From Serratia sp. DD3 (GTDB taxonomy: Bacteria; Pseudomonadota; Gammaproteobacteria; Enterobacterales; Enterobacteriaceae): a stretch of DNA of 64,000 bases. Each line of letters opens with the position of its first letter. Within the stretch, counting starts at the first letter, position 1. The stretch lies in NCBI RefSeq assembly GCF_000496755.2, contig NZ_AYKS02000041.1:66547-130546 (forward strand). The letters are read 5' to 3'. Both the position numbers and the translations under genes were made by a program. The notes under the pieces are model-generated. The model was not told the origin of the DNA. It did no database searches and worked only from the letters and a program-made list of their open reading frames with translations. This document shows positions 32,718 to 44,285 of the stretch, piece after piece.

Positions 32718-35411
32718 ATGACGACAGATGTAACCGTAAAATCCCTGGCTGCAGAGATTCAGACTTCGGTTGATCGCCTGGTACAGCAGTTTGCTGACGC
32801 AGGGATCGAAAAGTCCGAGAATGACTCTGTAACCCAACAAGAGAAAGAAAAATTGCTGGCGCACCTGAACCATGATCATGGTGTTGCGCCAGATAAACTC
32901 ACGCTGCAACGTAAAACACGCAGCACATTGAATATTCCGAGCACCGGCGGTAAAAGTAAATCGGTGCAAATTGAGGTCCGCAAGAAGCGCACTTATGTAA
33001 ATCGCGATACGCAAGAAGCCCAGCAGGCTGAAGCGGCAGAGCAGGCAAAGCGTGAAGCGGAAGAGCAGGCACAGCGCGAAGCGGAAGAGCTAGCGAAACG
33101 TGAAGCCGACGCTAAACGTGCCGCCGAAGAGCAAGCCAAACGTGAGGCCGCAGCGATTACCAAGAGTAATTCAGCGGAAAAAGAAAAAGTGACCAATCAA
33201 CATACCGATGAAATGACCAAGCCAGCTCAGGCAGAAAAAGCACGTCGTGAAGCCGAAGCCGCTGAACTTAAGCGTAAAGCGGAAGAAGAAGTACGCCGTA
33301 AGGTTGAAGAAAATGCCAAACGTGTAGCGGAAGAAGCGCGTCGTATGGCTGAAGAGAACGGTGAACAGTGGGCGCAAGCCGAGGCAGCTAGTGCTGCAAT
33401 TGAGTCCGCTGACTACCATGTGACCACCTCTCAGCACGCCCGTGCTGCGGAAGATGAAAACGATGCCAAAGTTGAAGGGGATCGTCGTAGTCGTAGCCGT
33501 GGTGGTAAAGCGACTAAACAGAAAAAAGGCAACAAACTTTCTGAGTCGAAAGCGGATCGTGAAGAAGCGCGTGCAGTCACTCGTGGCGGTAAAGGTAAGC
33601 GTAAACCGAGTACGCTGCAGCAGGGCTTTAACAAACCTGTTCAGGCAGTGAACCGCGATGTCATTATCGGTGAAACCATTACGGTTGCCGAACTGGCTAA
33701 CAAGATGGCGGTAAAAGGTTCTCAGGTTATCAAAGCAATGATGAAACTGGGCGCCATGGCCACCATCAATCAAGTGATTGATCAGGAAACGGCACAACTG
33801 GTTGCTGAAGAGATGGGCCACAAGGTTATCCTGCGTCGTGAGAACGAGCTGGAAGAAGCGCTGATGAGTGACCGTGATACGGGTGCTGCGGCTGGTGCTG
33901 AACCTCGTGCACCGGTTGTCACTATCATGGGTCACGTTGACCACGGTAAAACCTCTCTGCTTGACTATATCCGCTCGACAAAAGTCGCTGTTGGCGAAGC
34001 CGGTGGTATTACTCAACACATCGGTGCTTACCATGTGGAAACCGAGAACGGCATGATCACCTTCCTGGATACACCAGGACACGCCGCCTTTACCTCAATG
34101 CGTGCACGTGGTGCGCAAGCGACGGATATCGTGGTACTGGTGGTGGCAGCGGACGACGGTGTGATGCCACAGACGATTGAAGCTATTCAGCATGCTCAAG
34201 CGGCGAAAGTACCACTGGTGGTTGCGGTTAACAAAATCGATAAGCATGAAGCGGATCCAGACCGTGTTAAGCAAGAATTGTCGCAGTATGGTGTGATGTC
34301 AGAAGATTGGGGCGGTGAAGCACAATTCGTTCATGTCTCCGCCAAAGCTGGTACCGGTATCGACGAACTGTTGGATGCTATCTTGCTGCAAGCCGAAGTG
34401 CTTGAGCTGAAAGCGGTACGCACTGGCATGGCAAGTGGTGTCGTTATCGAATCTTTCCTGGATAAAGGCCGTGGCCCGGTAGCGACGGTGCTGGTTCAGG
34501 AAGGGACATTGAACAAGGGTGATATCGTCCTGTGCGGCTTTGAGTATGGCCGCGTGCGTGCGATGCGTGATGAACTGGGGCGTGAAATCCTCTCTGCGGG
34601 TCCTTCTATTCCTGTCGAGATCCTCGGTTTGTCCAGTGTACCTGCAGCTGGTGATGAAGCGACAGTTGTCCGTGACGAGAAGAAAGCCCGTGAAGTGGCG
34701 CTCTATCGTCAAGGCAAATTCCGTGAAGTCAAATTGGCACGTCAGCAGAAGTCTAAACTGGAAAACATGTTCTCCAACATGACCGAAGGTGAAGTGTCTG
34801 AACTGAACATCGTGCTGAAAACTGACGTACAGGGAACCTGTGAAGCTATTTCTGATTCACTGCAGAAACTCTCTACCGATGAAGTGAAAGTGAAGATTGT
34901 CGGTTCCGGTGTCGGTGGGATCACTGAAACTGATGCAACGTTAGCCGCCGCATCTAATGCGATTATTCTGGGCTTCAACGTGCGTGCTGATGCATCTGCT
35001 CGCCGCGTTATTGAAGCAGAAAGCCTGGATCTGCGTTACTACTCGGTCATCTATAACCTGATCGACGAAGTGAAGCAGGCAATGAGTGGCATGCTATCAC
35101 CTGAATACAAGCAACAGATCATCGGCCTGGCCGAAGTGCGTGACGTATTCAAATCACCTAAGTTCGGTGCTATTGCTGGCTGTATGGTTACTGAAGGTAA
35201 TATTAAGCGTCATAATCCAATTCGTGTGCTGCGTGACAACGTGGTTATCTATGAAGGTGAGCTGGAATCCCTGCGCCGCTTCAAGGATGACGTTAACGAA
35301 GTCCGTAACGGCATGGAATGTGGTATTGGCGTTAAGAACTATAACGACGTGCGCGTTGGCGACATGATCGAAGTGTTTGAAATTATCGAGATTCAGCGCA
35401 CAATCGCTTAA
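32718..35411 (+). CDS. infB: Translation initiation factor IF-2
   Basis: GTPase that delivers fMet-tRNA to the 30S subunit. The 897-residue protein has an N-terminal IF2 domain, a long charged alanine/glutamate/arginine-rich linker (about residues 90-240, many [13 protein letters not shown] repeats), a second IF2N domain ([19 protein letters not shown]), the G domain with GHVDHGKT at 405-412, DTPGH and NKID, and C-terminal domains binding fMet-tRNA. Internal starts giving shorter isoforms are known in E. coli; they were not resolved here. Confidence 0.98.
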   Translation: MTTDVTVKSLAAEIQTSVDRLVQQFADAGIEKSENDSVTQQEKEKLLAHLNHDHGVAPDKLTLQRKTRSTLNIPSTGGKSKSVQIEVRKKRTYVNRDTQEAQQAEAAEQAKREAEEQAQREAEELAKREADAKRAAEEQAKREAAAITKSNSAEKEKVTNQHTDEMTKPAQAEKARREAEAAELKRKAEEEVRRKVEENAKRVAEEARRMAEENGEQWAQAEAASAAIESADYHVTTSQHARAAEDENDAKVEGDRRSRSRGGKATKQKKGNKLSESKADREEARAVTRGGKGKRKPSTLQQGFNKPVQAVNRDVIIGETITVAELANKMAVKGSQVIKAMMKLGAMATINQVIDQETAQLVAEEMGHKVILRRENELEEALMSDRDTGAAAGAEPRAPVVTIMGHVDHGKTSLLDYIRSTKVAVGEAGGITQHIGAYHVETENGMITFLDTPGHAAFTSMRARGAQATDIVVLVVAADDGVMPQTIEAIQHAQAAKVPLVVAVNKIDKHEADPDRVKQELSQYGVMSEDWGGEAQFVHVSAKAGTGIDELLDAILLQAEVLELKAVRTGMASGVVIESFLDKGRGPVATVLVQEGTLNKGDIVLCGFEYGRVRAMRDELGREILSAGPSIPVEILGLSSVPAAGDEATVVRDEKKAREVALYRQGKFREVKLARQQKSKLENMFSNMTEGEVSELNIVLKTDVQGTCEAISDSLQKLSTDEVKVKIVGSGVGGITETDATLAAASNAIILGFNVRADASARRVIEAESLDLRYYSVIYNLIDEVKQAMSGMLSPEYKQQIIGLAEVRDVFKSPKFGAIAGCMVTEGNIKRHNPIRVLRDNVVIYEGELESLRRFKDDVNEVRNGMECGIGVKNYNDVRVGDMIEVFEIIEIQRTIA

Positions 35412-35439
35412 TGTTCGAATAATGCAAAAATAGTGTTGT

Positions 35440-35463
35440 GGGGGCCATGTGCCCCCTGTTTTG
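35440..35463 (+). terminator. Hairpin between infB and rbfA
   Basis: GGGGGC (35440-35445) pairs with GCCCCC (35451-35456) around CATGT, followed by TGTTTT. It lies 28 bp after infB and just before the rbfA ribosome site. It may be a partial terminator or a processing site inside the operon. Confidence 0.5.
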
Positions 35464-35479
35464 TCTGGAGGATAGCCAC

Positions 35480-35890
35480 ATGCCAAAAGAATTCAGCCGC
35501 GGTCAACGCGTGGCGCAAGAAATGCAAAAAGAGATTGCCATTATTCTGCAGCGTGAAGTCAAAGATCCACGCATCGGTATGGCGACCGTTTCAGGTGTAG
35601 AGGTCTCTCGTGACCTGGCCTATGCCAAAGTCTATGTGACCTTCTTGAATGTTCTCACTGAAAACCACGACCCAGCGCTGGTGACTAACGGTATTAAAGC
35701 GTTGCAGGACGCTGCGGGGTATATCCGCACCCTGTTGGGTAAAGCCATGCGCCTGCGGGTAGTACCGGAGTTGACGTTTGCCTACGACAATTCGCTGGTT
35801 GAAGGGATGCGTATGTCTAACCTGGTGACCAATGTGGTGAAGCACGACGAAGAGCGTCGTAGCGCATCAGGCGACAACGAGGAGGCTTAA
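35480..35890 (+). CDS. rbfA: 30S ribosome-binding factor RbfA
   Basis: Cold-shock factor that binds immature 30S and helps 16S rRNA 5'-end maturation. The 136-residue protein has the KH-type fold and begins [25 protein letters not shown] lies 8 nt before ATG 35480. An in-frame start at 35438 would translate the hairpin and is unlikely. Its TAA stop shares one base with the truB ATG, indicating coupled translation. Confidence 0.97.
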   Translation: MPKEFSRGQRVAQEMQKEIAIILQREVKDPRIGMATVSGVEVSRDLAYAKVYVTFLNVLTENHDPALVTNGIKALQDAAGYIRTLLGKAMRLRVVPELTFAYDNSLVEGMRMSNLVTNVVKHDEERRSASGDNEEA

Positions 35891-36876
35891 TGAGTCGTCC
35901 TCGCCGCCGCGGCCGTGATATCCACGGTGTACTGCTGCTGGATAAGCCACAAAACCTGTCGTCCAATGATGCTCTACAAAAAGTAAAGCGTATCTACAAT
36001 GCCAACCGTGCAGGTCATACCGGGGCACTCGATCCATTAGCGACCGGTATGCTGCCGATTTGCCTGGGTGAAGCGACTAAATTTTCCCAGTATCTGCTCG
36101 ATTCCGATAAACGTTACCGTGTGATTGCCCGTTTGGGGCAACGCACGGATACTTCGGATGCGGATGGGCAGATCGTGCAACAGCGGCCGGTCAGTTTCAC
36201 GCAGGCACAACTGGATGCGGCGTTGCAGACCTTCCGGGGGAATATCCAGCAAGTTCCTTCCATGTATTCAGCGCTGAAATATCAGGGCAAAAAGCTGTAT
36301 GAGTACGCTCGGCAGGGTATTGAAGTTCCACGTGAAGCGCGTGCTATCACCGTCTACGAGCTCCAATTTATCCGCTGGGAAGGGGATGAACTGGAACTGG
36401 AGGTCCACTGTTCGAAAGGGACCTATATTCGCACCATTATCGATGATTTGGGTGAACTGCTGGGGTGTGGGGCGCATGTGATATATCTGCGGCGTCTGCA
36501 AGTGGCGAAATACCCACTGGCCCGTATGGTTACTCTGGATCAACTCAACGCTTTACTGGAACAGGCCAATCAACAAGGTCAGGTTGCCAGTGAGTTGCTC
36601 GATCCGCTGCTGATGCCGATGGATAGCCCTGCGGCAGATTTTCCGGTTGTGAACTTGTCGTCCGCTGTCGCCTATTACGTTAAACAGGGGCAACCGGTAC
36701 AAGTTAGCCATGCGCCATCCGCTGGTTTGGTGCGTATGACTGAAGGCGAAACAGGGAAATTTATCGGTATTGGCGAGATTGCTGATGATGGTCGGGTGGC
36801 ACCGCGTCGCTTAGTGGTTGAATATACAGACGATACCCCCGTTCAGCTGAAAGCCCTGCCAAAGGCGGCTGAATAA
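35890..36876 (+). CDS. truB: tRNA pseudouridine-55 synthase TruB
   Basis: Makes pseudouridine 55 in the T-loop of all elongator tRNAs and acts as an RNA chaperone. The 328-residue protein has the catalytic motif [14 protein letters not shown] with the nucleophilic aspartate, [12 protein letters not shown], and a C-terminal PUA domain (from about 250). Start overlaps the rbfA stop by one base (TAATG). Confidence 0.97.
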   Translation: MSRPRRRGRDIHGVLLLDKPQNLSSNDALQKVKRIYNANRAGHTGALDPLATGMLPICLGEATKFSQYLLDSDKRYRVIARLGQRTDTSDADGQIVQQRPVSFTQAQLDAALQTFRGNIQQVPSMYSALKYQGKKLYEYARQGIEVPREARAITVYELQFIRWEGDELELEVHCSKGTYIRTIIDDLGELLGCGAHVIYLRRLQVAKYPLARMVTLDQLNALLEQANQQGQVASELLDPLLMPMDSPAADFPVVNLSSAVAYYVKQGQPVQVSHAPSAGLVRMTEGETGKFIGIGEIADDGRVAPRRLVVEYTDDTPVQLKALPKAAE

Positions 36877-37024
36877 CATAATCGATATATCTATAACTTG
36901 AATGGTTATCGCTGCCTTGCCTTGCGATCATACAAGGCTAAGAGTAGAATAGCGCAGTTAATTATTGGGTTGCTGAATTAGAGATCGGCGCCCGTGTCTG
37001 TTATTTATAATTTGGAGTATGACA

Positions 37025-37294
37025 ATGTCTCTAAGTGTTGAAGCTAAAGCTAAAATCGTAGCTGATTTCGGTCGTGGTACTAACGACAGCGGTTCTACCG
37101 AAGTTCAGGTTGCCCTGTTAACTGCGCAGATTAACCATCTGCAAGGCCACTTCTCAGAACACAAAAAAGATCACCACAGCCGTCGTGGTCTGCTGCGTAT
37201 GGTTTCTCAGCGTCGTAAGCTGCTGGACTACCTGAAGCGTAAAGATGTAGCACGTTATGCCAGCCTGATTGAACGTCTGGGTCTGCGTCGCTAA
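37025..37294 (+). CDS. rpsO: 30S ribosomal protein S15
   Basis: An 89-residue primary 16S rRNA-binding protein that also represses its own translation in E. coli. It begins [18 protein letters not shown] and contains [29 protein letters not shown], the RNA-binding helices. ATG 37025 is favoured over the in-frame ATG at 37019 because GGAG then lies at the right 8-nt spacing. The 148-bp leader after truB should contain its promoter and autoregulatory RNA; neither was resolved. Confidence 0.98.
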   Translation: MSLSVEAKAKIVADFGRGTNDSGSTEVQVALLTAQINHLQGHFSEHKKDHHSRRGLLRMVSQRRKLLDYLKRKDVARYASLIERLGLRR

Positions 37295-37311
37295 TCGAAC
37301 AAGTTTCAGTA

Positions 37312-37340
37312 GAAAGGGGCCAAATTGGCCCCTTTCTTCT
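37312..37340 (+). terminator. Terminator after rpsO
   Basis: GAAAGGGGCCA (37312-37322) pairs perfectly with TGGCCCCTTTC (37326-37336) around AAT, followed by TTCT. In E. coli a terminator in this position is partly read through into pnp. Confidence 0.9.
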
Positions 37341-37430
37341 AGGAAGCATAGACAAATAAGGTTAATGTATTACTAGGTTCTTCCGTTACAGCGGTTCGCG
37401 CGGCTAATGAGAGGCTTTATCTTGGTTTGT

Positions 37431-37555
37431 ATACCCAAGTTCAATCGAGTTGCAGGTAGGCGACAAGAGAGTGAGTCCCTAGGAGCATAGATAACTATGT
37501 GACTAGGGTGAACGAGTGTAGTCAACACCCCTGCAGTTTGATTGGCGATGGGTAT
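37431..37555. repeat. Full-length ERIC element in the rpsO-pnp intergenic region
   Basis: A 125-bp palindromic element with termini ATACCCAAGTT and GATGGGTAT. The centre has the ERIC hallmarks GTGAGTCCCTAGGAGC, ATAACTATGTGACTAGGG and TGAACGAGTGTAGTC. It is the only nearly complete copy in the window; other copies are decayed. It fills most of the 366-bp rpsO-pnp gap, which otherwise holds only the rpsO terminator and the pnp promoter and leader, so it would be transcribed as a long hairpin when rpsO reads through. Confidence 0.85.
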
Positions 37556-37660
37556 GAGATAAAGATTGTCATTAGTCGCGAGGATGTAATGTGAAGGCAA
37601 GTCGATTCCCGGGTGTGTCGCGTAACCAATACTGACGTACCCTCAACGAAGGATTAAATT

Positions 37661-39781
37661 TTGCTGACACCAATTATTCGCAAATTCCAGTATGGTCAAC
37701 ATACAGTCACTATTGAGACGGGAATGATGGCTCGTCAAGCCACAGCCGCCGTGATGGTGAATATGGATGATACAGCGGTATTCGTTACCGTTGTGGGCCA
37801 AAAGAAAGCCAAACCGGGGCAGTCCTTCTTCCCGTTGACGGTTAACTATCAGGAACGTACCTATGCAGTTGGTCGTATTCCGGGGAGTTTCTTCCGCCGT
37901 GAAGGCCGCCCAAGTGAAGGTGAAACCCTGACTTCCCGTCTGATTGACCGCCCAATTCGTCCGCTGTTTCCAGATAGCTTCCTCAATGAAGTTCAGGTGA
38001 TCGCTACAGTCGTCTCTCTTAACCCACAGGTTAACCCGGACATTGTCGCCATGATCGGTGCTTCTGCTGCTCTGAGCCTGTCGGGTATCCCGTTCAATGG
38101 CCCAATTGGCGCTGCCCGTGTGGGTTACATTAACGACCAGTATGTGCTGAACCCAACTGCGGATGAGCTGAAAGAATCTCGCCTCGACCTAGTGGTTGCT
38201 GGTACCGCTGGTGCGGTGCTGATGGTGGAATCTGAAGCCGAAGTACTGAGTGAAGAGCAGATGTTGGGTGCCGTGGTGTTTGGCCATGAGCAACAACAAG
38301 TCGTTATCGAAAACATTAATGACTTGGTGCGTGAAGCTGGCAAACCTAAGTGGGATTGGCAGCCTACGCCAATCAACGAAGCGCTGCATGCTCGTGTAGC
38401 CGAACTGGCTGAAAGCCGCTTGGGCGATGCTTACCACATTACTGAGAAGCAAGCGCGTTATGCTCAAGTTGATGCGGTTAAAGACAGCGTAGTGGAAACA
38501 CTGCTGGCACAAGATGAAACACTGGATGCCGGTGAAATCCAGGACATCCTGGGTGATGTTGAGAAACAAGTGGTGCGTAGTCGCGTACTGCGTGGCGAAC
38601 CACGTATCGATGGTCGCGAAAAAGACATGATCCGTGGTCTGGACGTGCGTACCGGTGTTCTGCCTCGTACCCACGGTTCGGCGCTGTTTACCCGTGGCGA
38701 AACCCAGGCTCTGGTTACCGCCACGCTGGGCACCGCGCGTGACGCACAGATTATCGATGAGCTGATGGGCGAAAAAACCGACAGCTTCCTGTTCCACTAC
38801 AATTTCCCTCCGTACTCGGTGGGTGAAACCGGCATGGTCGGTTCGCCTAAACGCCGTGAAATTGGCCATGGTCGCCTGGCAAAACGCGGCGTATTGGCTA
38901 TGATGCCTAAGCCGGAAGATTTTCCGTACACGGTACGTGTAGTGTCTGAAATCACTGAATCCAATGGTTCTTCCTCTATGGCTTCGGTCTGCGGTGCTTC
39001 TCTGGCACTGATGGATGCTGGTGTGCCAATCAAGTCTGCGGTTGCGGGTATCGCCATGGGCTTGGTGAAAGAGCAGGATAATTTTGTGGTTCTGTCTGAT
39101 ATTCTGGGTGACGAAGACCACCTGGGTGACATGGACTTCAAAGTTGCCGGTAGCCGTGAAGGTATCACCGCACTGCAGATGGACATTAAAATTGAAGGCA
39201 TCACCCGTGAGATCATGCAGGTGGCGCTGAATCAGGCTAAGGGTGCGCGTTTGCACATTCTGGGTGTGATGGAGCAGGCCATCAGCACGCCTCGTGGTGA
39301 CATTTCTGAGTTTGCACCGCGTATCCATACTATCAAGATTAATCCAGACAAGATTAAAGACGTGATTGGTAAAGGTGGTTCGGTTATCCGTGCGTTGACT
39401 GAAGAAACCGGTACCACCATTGAAATTGAAGATGATGGTACAGTGAAAATTGCTGCTACCGATGGCGATAAAGCGAAGTATGCTATTCGTCGCATCGAAG
39501 AGATCACTGCTGAGATCGAAGTTGGCCGTGTGTACCAGGGTAAAGTGACCCGTATCGTTGATTTTGGTGCTTTCGTGGCCATCGGCGGCGGCAAAGAAGG
39601 TCTGGTGCATATTTCTCAAATTGCCGACAAGCGTGTTGAGAAAGTGACTGACTATCTGCAGATGGGCCAAGAAGTTCCGGTCAAGGTACTGGAAGTTGAT
39701 CGCCAGGGCCGTGTACGCCTGAGCATCAAAGAAGCCACAGCGCCAGAAGCGTCTGCAGCTCCTGCGCCAGAAGCAGAATAA
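37661..39781 (+). CDS. pnp: Polyribonucleotide nucleotidyltransferase (PNPase)
   Basis: Phosphorolytic 3'-5' exoribonuclease of the RNA degradosome. The 706-residue protein has two RNase PH domains linked by an alpha-helical region, a KH domain ([20 protein letters not shown]) and an S1 domain ([15 protein letters not shown]), ending in an Ala/Pro-rich tail. The start codon is TTG 37661 ([14 protein letters not shown]), as in E. coli; AAGGA lies upstream. The leader is expected to be processed by RNase III and bound by PNPase for autocontrol. Confidence 0.98.
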   Translation: MLTPIIRKFQYGQHTVTIETGMMARQATAAVMVNMDDTAVFVTVVGQKKAKPGQSFFPLTVNYQERTYAVGRIPGSFFRREGRPSEGETLTSRLIDRPIRPLFPDSFLNEVQVIATVVSLNPQVNPDIVAMIGASAALSLSGIPFNGPIGAARVGYINDQYVLNPTADELKESRLDLVVAGTAGAVLMVESEAEVLSEEQMLGAVVFGHEQQQVVIENINDLVREAGKPKWDWQPTPINEALHARVAELAESRLGDAYHITEKQARYAQVDAVKDSVVETLLAQDETLDAGEIQDILGDVEKQVVRSRVLRGEPRIDGREKDMIRGLDVRTGVLPRTHGSALFTRGETQALVTATLGTARDAQIIDELMGEKTDSFLFHYNFPPYSVGETGMVGSPKRREIGHGRLAKRGVLAMMPKPEDFPYTVRVVSEITESNGSSSMASVCGASLALMDAGVPIKSAVAGIAMGLVKEQDNFVVLSDILGDEDHLGDMDFKVAGSREGITALQMDIKIEGITREIMQVALNQAKGARLHILGVMEQAISTPRGDISEFAPRIHTIKINPDKIKDVIGKGGSVIRALTEETGTTIEIEDDGTVKIAATDGDKAKYAIRRIEEITAEIEVGRVYQGKVTRIVDFGAFVAIGGGKEGLVHISQIADKRVEKVTDYLQMGQEVPVKVLEVDRQGRVRLSIKEATAPEASAAPAPEAE

Positions 39782-39797
39782 GTGTATCAATAACTTT

Positions 39798-39825
39798 ACA
39801 GTCCCCGCCTTCGCGGCGGGGCTGT
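39798..39825 (+). terminator. Hairpin after pnp
   Basis: ACAGTCCCCGCC and GGCGGGGCTGT pair with one bulged T around a TTCGC loop. No T-tract follows, so it may be an attenuator or RNA-stability stem between pnp and nlpI. Confidence 0.55.
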
Positions 39826-39907
39826 TATCATCGTGCGGGTAGGATGCTCGCGTTTTAGCAAGCGGAGGACAGGACGTTCAGCCAATGTTTGTTTTTGGGA
39901 GTAAGAA

Positions 39908-40792
39908 ATGAAGCCTTTCTTGCGCTGGTGTTACGTTGCGACAGCACTTTGGCTGGCAGGATGCAGCAACAATGATTGGCGTAAAGATGACGTTCTGGCT
40001 ATTCCGTTGCAGCCCACATTGCAGCAGGAAGTGATCTTGGCGCGCATGGAACAGATACTTGCCAGCCAAGCACTGACTAATGATGAACGCGCACAGCTTT
40101 TATATGAGCGCGGAGTGCTGTATGATAGCCTCGGGCTACGTGCTCTAGCGCGCAACGATTTTTCGCAAGCGCTGGCGATACGTCCTGATATGCCGGAAGT
40201 TTTTAACTATCTTGGCATTTACTTCACGCAGGCAGGCAATTTTGATGCCGCGTATGAAGCGTTTGATTCTGTACTAGAGCTTGATCCAACTTACAACTAC
40301 GCGCGTTTAAACCGGGGCATTGCACTGTATTATGGTGGCCGCTTCCTGTTGGCGCAGGATGATCTGCAGGCGTTTTATCAAGACGACCCAAACGATCCCT
40401 TCCGTTCGTTATGGCTTTACCTGGTGGAAAGAAGTGTTGATCCCAAGGCAGCCAGCGTTTCGCTCCAGCAGCGTTATGATAAAGCGGACAGAGGGCAATG
40501 GGGATGGAATATTGTCGAATTCTACCTGGGTAAAATCAGTGAAAGCACGCTGATGGAAAGACTCAAGGCAGATACAACGGATAACACTTCGCTCGCTGAA
40601 CATCTCAGTGAAACAAACTTCTATTTAGGTAAGTATTACCTAAGTCTGGGGGATAAGGACAGCGCTACTGCGTTGTTCAAACTGACGGTAGCTAACAACG
40701 TTCATAACTTTGTTGAGCACCGCTATGCATTGTTGGAATTGGCTCTACTGGGCCAAGAACAAGACGACCTATCGGAATCCGACCAACAATAG
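39908..40792 (+). CDS. nlpI: Outer-membrane lipoprotein NlpI
   Basis: TPR lipoprotein that acts as adaptor for Prc protease and peptidoglycan hydrolases, controlling MepS turnover. The 294-residue protein has a lipobox ALWLAGC with cysteine 19 and several TPR units (e.g. [45 protein letters not shown]). GGGAG precedes the ATG. Position between pnp and deaD is conserved. Confidence 0.97.
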   Translation: MKPFLRWCYVATALWLAGCSNNDWRKDDVLAIPLQPTLQQEVILARMEQILASQALTNDERAQLLYERGVLYDSLGLRALARNDFSQALAIRPDMPEVFNYLGIYFTQAGNFDAAYEAFDSVLELDPTYNYARLNRGIALYYGGRFLLAQDDLQAFYQDDPNDPFRSLWLYLVERSVDPKAASVSLQQRYDKADRGQWGWNIVEFYLGKISESTLMERLKADTTDNTSLAEHLSETNFYLGKYYLSLGDKDSATALFKLTVANNVHNFVEHRYALLELALLGQEQDDLSESDQQ

Positions 40793-40959
40793 CTGACAGA
40801 CACTATATCCAATAAATTTCGAGTTGCCGCTAACGCACAGCCAGGAAAATAGAGGATCTCAGCCTGAGATACATTGGTTTTTGACCAAAATTATCGCCTT
40901 GGCGGGCGAGGGCTTTTTGTCTGTTTTATAAACAAATTTGAGCCGGTTCACACTTTTAA

Positions 40960-41040
40960 ATGAAAACGACTGAAAGTTTTCTCGACGAGTTATGTAAACT
41001 GGCTGCCATCATTAATGAGACACGTTTACATGACTACTGA
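40960..41040 (+). CDS. yrbN: Small protein YrbN, overlapping the deaD start
   Basis: A 26-residue open frame reading [20 protein letters not shown] then TRLHDY. It closely matches E. coli YrbN ([17 protein letters not shown]...), a short gene in the same place between nlpI and deaD. The frame ends with TGA at 41038-41040, 11 bases inside deaD in another frame, so its translation probably couples to deaD initiation. Conservation of residues despite the small size supports a real coding sequence. Molecular function is unknown. Confidence 0.85.
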   Translation: MKTTESFLDELCKLAAIINETRLHDY

Positions 41041-42940
41041 GTTTGAAACTTCTTTTGCTGATCTGGGCCTATCTGCACCGATCATTGCTGCCCTGACTGA
41101 TTTGGGCTATGAAAAACCATCACCGATTCAGGCTGAGTGTATTCCTCACCTGTTAAATGGCCGCGATGTGCTGGGTATGGCCCAGACTGGTAGCGGCAAA
41201 ACTGCAGCGTTCTCGCTGCCCCTGCTGCATAACTTGGATGCGGCGTTAAAAGCACCACAAATTCTGGTGTTGGCACCGACACGCGAACTGGCCGTTCAGG
41301 TTTCTGAAGCCATGGCTGATTTCGCCAAACATATGCATGGCGTCAATGTTGTCGCCTTGTACGGTGGCCAGCGTTATGACGTACAATTGCGCGCTTTGCG
41401 CCAAGGGCCACAAATTGTGGTCGGTACGCCAGGCCGCCTGTTGGATCACCTCAAGCGTGGTACCTTGAACCTGTCCAGCTTGAAAGGTCTGGTGCTGGAT
41501 GAAGCCGATGAAATGCTACGCATGGGCTTTATTGAAGATGTAGAAACCATTATGGCGCAGATCCCGGCGGAACATCAGACCGCACTGTTTTCTGCCACCA
41601 TGCCGGAAGTGATCCGCCGTATTACACGCCGTTTTATGAAAGATCCGCAGGAAGTTCGCATCCAATCTAACGTGACTACTCGCCCGGACATCAGCCAGAG
41701 TTACTGGACGGTGCAAGGTATGCGTAAGAACGAAGCGCTGGTGCGTTTCCTGGAATCTGAAGATTTTGACGCAGCGATCATCTTCGTGCGTACCAAAAAT
41801 GCCACGCTGGAAGTGGCGGAAGCCTTGGAGCGCAGCGGCTACAACAGTGCAGCACTCAACGGCGACATGAACCAGGCACTGCGTGAGCAGACACTGGAGC
41901 GTTTGAAAGATGGTCGCTTGAATATTCTGATCGCCACCGACGTTGCTGCTCGTGGCTTGGATGTTGAGCGTATCAGCCTGGTAGTAAACTATGATATCCC
42001 TATGGATTCAGAGTCTTACGTTCACCGTATTGGTCGTACTGGCCGTGCAGGCCGTGCTGGCCGCGCATTGTTGTTCGTGGAAAACCGTGAGCGCCGCTTG
42101 CTGCGTAACATTGAACACACCATGAAGCTGACCATCCCTGAAGTGGAACTGCCGAATGCAGCGCTTTTGGGTGAACGCCGTCTGGCTAAGTTCGCAGCCA
42201 AAGTACAGCAACAGCTGGAAAGCAGTGATCTGGATATGTACCGTGCGCTGTTGGCTAAGCTGCAACCGGCTGAAGAGCTGGAGATGGAAACCTTGGCCGC
42301 CGCTTTGCTGAAAATGGCACAGGGTGAGCGTCCGTTGATCCTGCCACCTGATCCGGTATTCAAACCGCGTCAGCGTCGTGAGTTCAATGACCGTGATGAT
42401 CGTGGTCGTGGTGACCGTGCTGACCGTGGTCGTCGTGATGCTCGTCCAGATAGCCGCGAAGGTGGCGATCGTCCACGTCGTGAGCGCCGTGACGTGGGTG
42501 AAATGCAGTTGTATCGCATTGAAGTGGGCCGTGATGACGGTGTGGAAGTTCGTCATATCGTTGGCGCGATTGCTAACGAAGGCGACATCAGCAGCCGTTA
42601 CATCGGTAACATCAAGTTGTTTGCTTCTCACTCAACCATTGAGTTGCCAAAAGGTATGCCGGGCGAGATCCTGAATCACTTCACTCGTACCCGCATTCTG
42701 AATAAACCGATGAACATGCAACTGCTTGGTGATGCACAACCTCATGAACGCCGTGAGCGTCGTGATGGTGCTCCTGCTGCTCCACGCCGCTCTTTTGGTG
42801 AGCGCCGTGAAGGTGGCAATGCAGGTGGCAATGCAGGTGGTGAACGCCGTGGTGGTAATTTCAACCGCGATGGCAAACCAGCGCCACGCCGTAGCGATGC
42901 CGCACCTAGCACACCACGTCGCCGTTTTGGTGATGCATAA
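41030..42940 (+). CDS. deaD: Cold-shock DEAD-box RNA helicase DeaD (CsdA)
   Basis: ATP-dependent RNA helicase for 50S assembly and mRNA decay at low temperature. The 636-residue protein has AQTGSGKT (51-58), the DEAD box in [27 protein letters not shown], and a long arginine/aspartate/glycine-rich C-terminal tail flanking an RNA-binding domain ([26 protein letters not shown]). ATG 41030 (MTTEFETSF) is chosen by homology and because it couples to yrbN; an in-frame ATG at 41015 is an alternative. Confidence 0.97.
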   Translation: MTTEFETSFADLGLSAPIIAALTDLGYEKPSPIQAECIPHLLNGRDVLGMAQTGSGKTAAFSLPLLHNLDAALKAPQILVLAPTRELAVQVSEAMADFAKHMHGVNVVALYGGQRYDVQLRALRQGPQIVVGTPGRLLDHLKRGTLNLSSLKGLVLDEADEMLRMGFIEDVETIMAQIPAEHQTALFSATMPEVIRRITRRFMKDPQEVRIQSNVTTRPDISQSYWTVQGMRKNEALVRFLESEDFDAAIIFVRTKNATLEVAEALERSGYNSAALNGDMNQALREQTLERLKDGRLNILIATDVAARGLDVERISLVVNYDIPMDSESYVHRIGRTGRAGRAGRALLFVENRERRLLRNIEHTMKLTIPEVELPNAALLGERRLAKFAAKVQQQLESSDLDMYRALLAKLQPAEELEMETLAAALLKMAQGERPLILPPDPVFKPRQRREFNDRDDRGRGDRADRGRRDARPDSREGGDRPRRERRDVGEMQLYRIEVGRDDGVEVRHIVGAIANEGDISSRYIGNIKLFASHSTIELPKGMPGEILNHFTRTRILNKPMNMQLLGDAQPHERRERRDGAPAAPRRSFGERREGGNAGGNAGGERRGGNFNRDGKPAPRRSDAAPSTPRRRFGDA

Positions 42941-42965
42941 TCATTGATTTGGTGATTATCCTCAG

Positions 42966-42993
42966 AAAACCAGCTTTCTAGCTGGTTTTTTTT
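42966..42993 (+). terminator. Rho-independent terminator of deaD
   Basis: AAAACCAGCT (42966-42975) pairs perfectly with AGCTGGTTTT (42980-42989) around TTCT, with a run of eight T (42986-42993). Confidence 0.95.
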
Positions 42994-43070
42994 CGCCTGA
43001 ACAACCGCGAATAAAGCAAAGTGGCGTATTATTGCCGGGTTTTTGTCGTCTGATATGCGTAGGAGATGCC

Positions 43071-44285
43071 ATGCACTGGCAGCAATTCAAATCTCAGTAC
43101 CTGGTACGATTTTGGGCACCGTTGCCGGCGGTGATCGCCGCAGGGTTGCTCTCGACTTATTATTTCGGTCTGACCGGTACTTTCTGGGCCGTGACGGGTG
43201 AATTCACGCGCTGGGGCGGGCATCTATTGCAGGGGTTGGGTTTCCATCCTGAACAGTGGGGCTACTTCAAGGTCATCGGCTTGCAAGGGACGCCACTGGA
43301 ACGCATTGATGGGCGGATGATTATTGGCATGTTTGCCGGTTGTATCGCGGCGGCATTATGGGCCAACAATGTTAAATTACGAATGCCGCAGCACCGTATT
43401 CGCATTGCGCAAGCGTTGCTGGGGGGCATCATAGCGGGGTTTGGTGCGCGCTTGGCCATGGGGTGTAATCTGGCCGCCTTTTTTACTGGGATTCCGCAGT
43501 TTTCACTACATGCCTGGTTCTTTGCACTGGCAACCGCAGTAGGCTCTTATTTTGGCGCTAAATTCACCCTGCTGCCGATGTTTCGTATCCCGGTCAAATT
43601 GCAAAAAGTGAACACCGCTTCCCCACTGACGCAAAAACCTCAGCAGGCTCGCTACCGCTTTCGCTTGGGGATGGTGATTTTTTTCCTCGCGCTGGCTTGG
43701 TCATTATGGACACTGTTTGATGCACCCAAGTTGGGTATCGCTATGCTGTTTGGCATAGGGTTCGGTTTGTTGATTGAACGGGCCCAGATCTGCTTTACTT
43801 CGGCATTTCGTGACCTGTGGATCACAGGGCGCACCCATATGGCCAAGGCGATAATTCTGGGGATGGTGGTGAGTGCCATTGGCATCTTCAGTTACGTGCA
43901 GTTGGGGGTGGCGCCCAAAATCATGTGGGCAGGGCCAAATGCCGTGTTAGGTGGCCTGCTGTTTGGCTTCGGTATTGTCCTGGCGGGTGGTTGTGAAACT
44001 GGCTGGATGTATCGTGCGGTTGAAGGGCAAGTTCATTACTGGTGGGTCGGCTTCGGCAATATTATCGGTGCTACGCTACTGGCCTATTTTTGGGATGACC
44101 TGGCACCTGCACTGGCGACTAATTATAGCAAGGTTAACCTGCTGGAAGCCTTTGGGCCGATTGGCGGGTTGTTGGTCACTTACCTGATGTTGGGCATCGC
44201 TTTTGCCGCCATGCTGTGGTGGGAGAAACGCTTTTTCCGTAATAAACACGACACCCAGACGGTGAATTTAAGGAGTGAAGGATGA
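43071..44285 (+). CDS. yedE: YeeE/YedE-family sulfur/selenium transporter YedE
   Basis: A 404-residue multi-spanning membrane protein beginning MHWQQFKSQYLVRFWAPLP. Conserved cysteine-containing motifs characteristic of the YeeE/YedE family are RLAMGCNLAAFFTGIPQ, ERAQICFTSAFRD and LAGGCETGWMYRA. Family members such as YeeE take up thiosulfate; YedE is linked in genomes to selenium metabolism, so the substrate is uncertain. AGGAG lies 5 nt before ATG 43071. An upstream TTG frame exists but is unsupported. It overlaps yedF by 4 bp (ATGA). Confidence 0.9.
   Translation: MHWQQFKSQYLVRFWAPLPAVIAAGLLSTYYFGLTGTFWAVTGEFTRWGGHLLQGLGFHPEQWGYFKVIGLQGTPLERIDGRMIIGMFAGCIAAALWANNVKLRMPQHRIRIAQALLGGIIAGFGARLAMGCNLAAFFTGIPQFSLHAWFFALATAVGSYFGAKFTLLPMFRIPVKLQKVNTASPLTQKPQQARYRFRLGMVIFFLALAWSLWTLFDAPKLGIAMLFGIGFGLLIERAQICFTSAFRDLWITGRTHMAKAIILGMVVSAIGIFSYVQLGVAPKIMWAGPNAVLGGLLFGFGIVLAGGCETGWMYRAVEGQVHYWWVGFGNIIGATLLAYFWDDLAPALATNYSKVNLLEAFGPIGGLLVTYLMLGIAFAAMLWWEKRFFRNKHDTQTVNLRSEG

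Noticed and set aside
33171..34082. A 303-codon open frame antisense to infB
   Set aside because: Low-complexity antisense of the charged IF-2 linker and G domain; infB is unambiguous.
38189..39790. A 533-codon open frame on the minus strand opposite pnp
   Set aside because: It is the antisense shadow of a highly expressed gene with biased codons; no ribosome site or known family, and pnp is certain.
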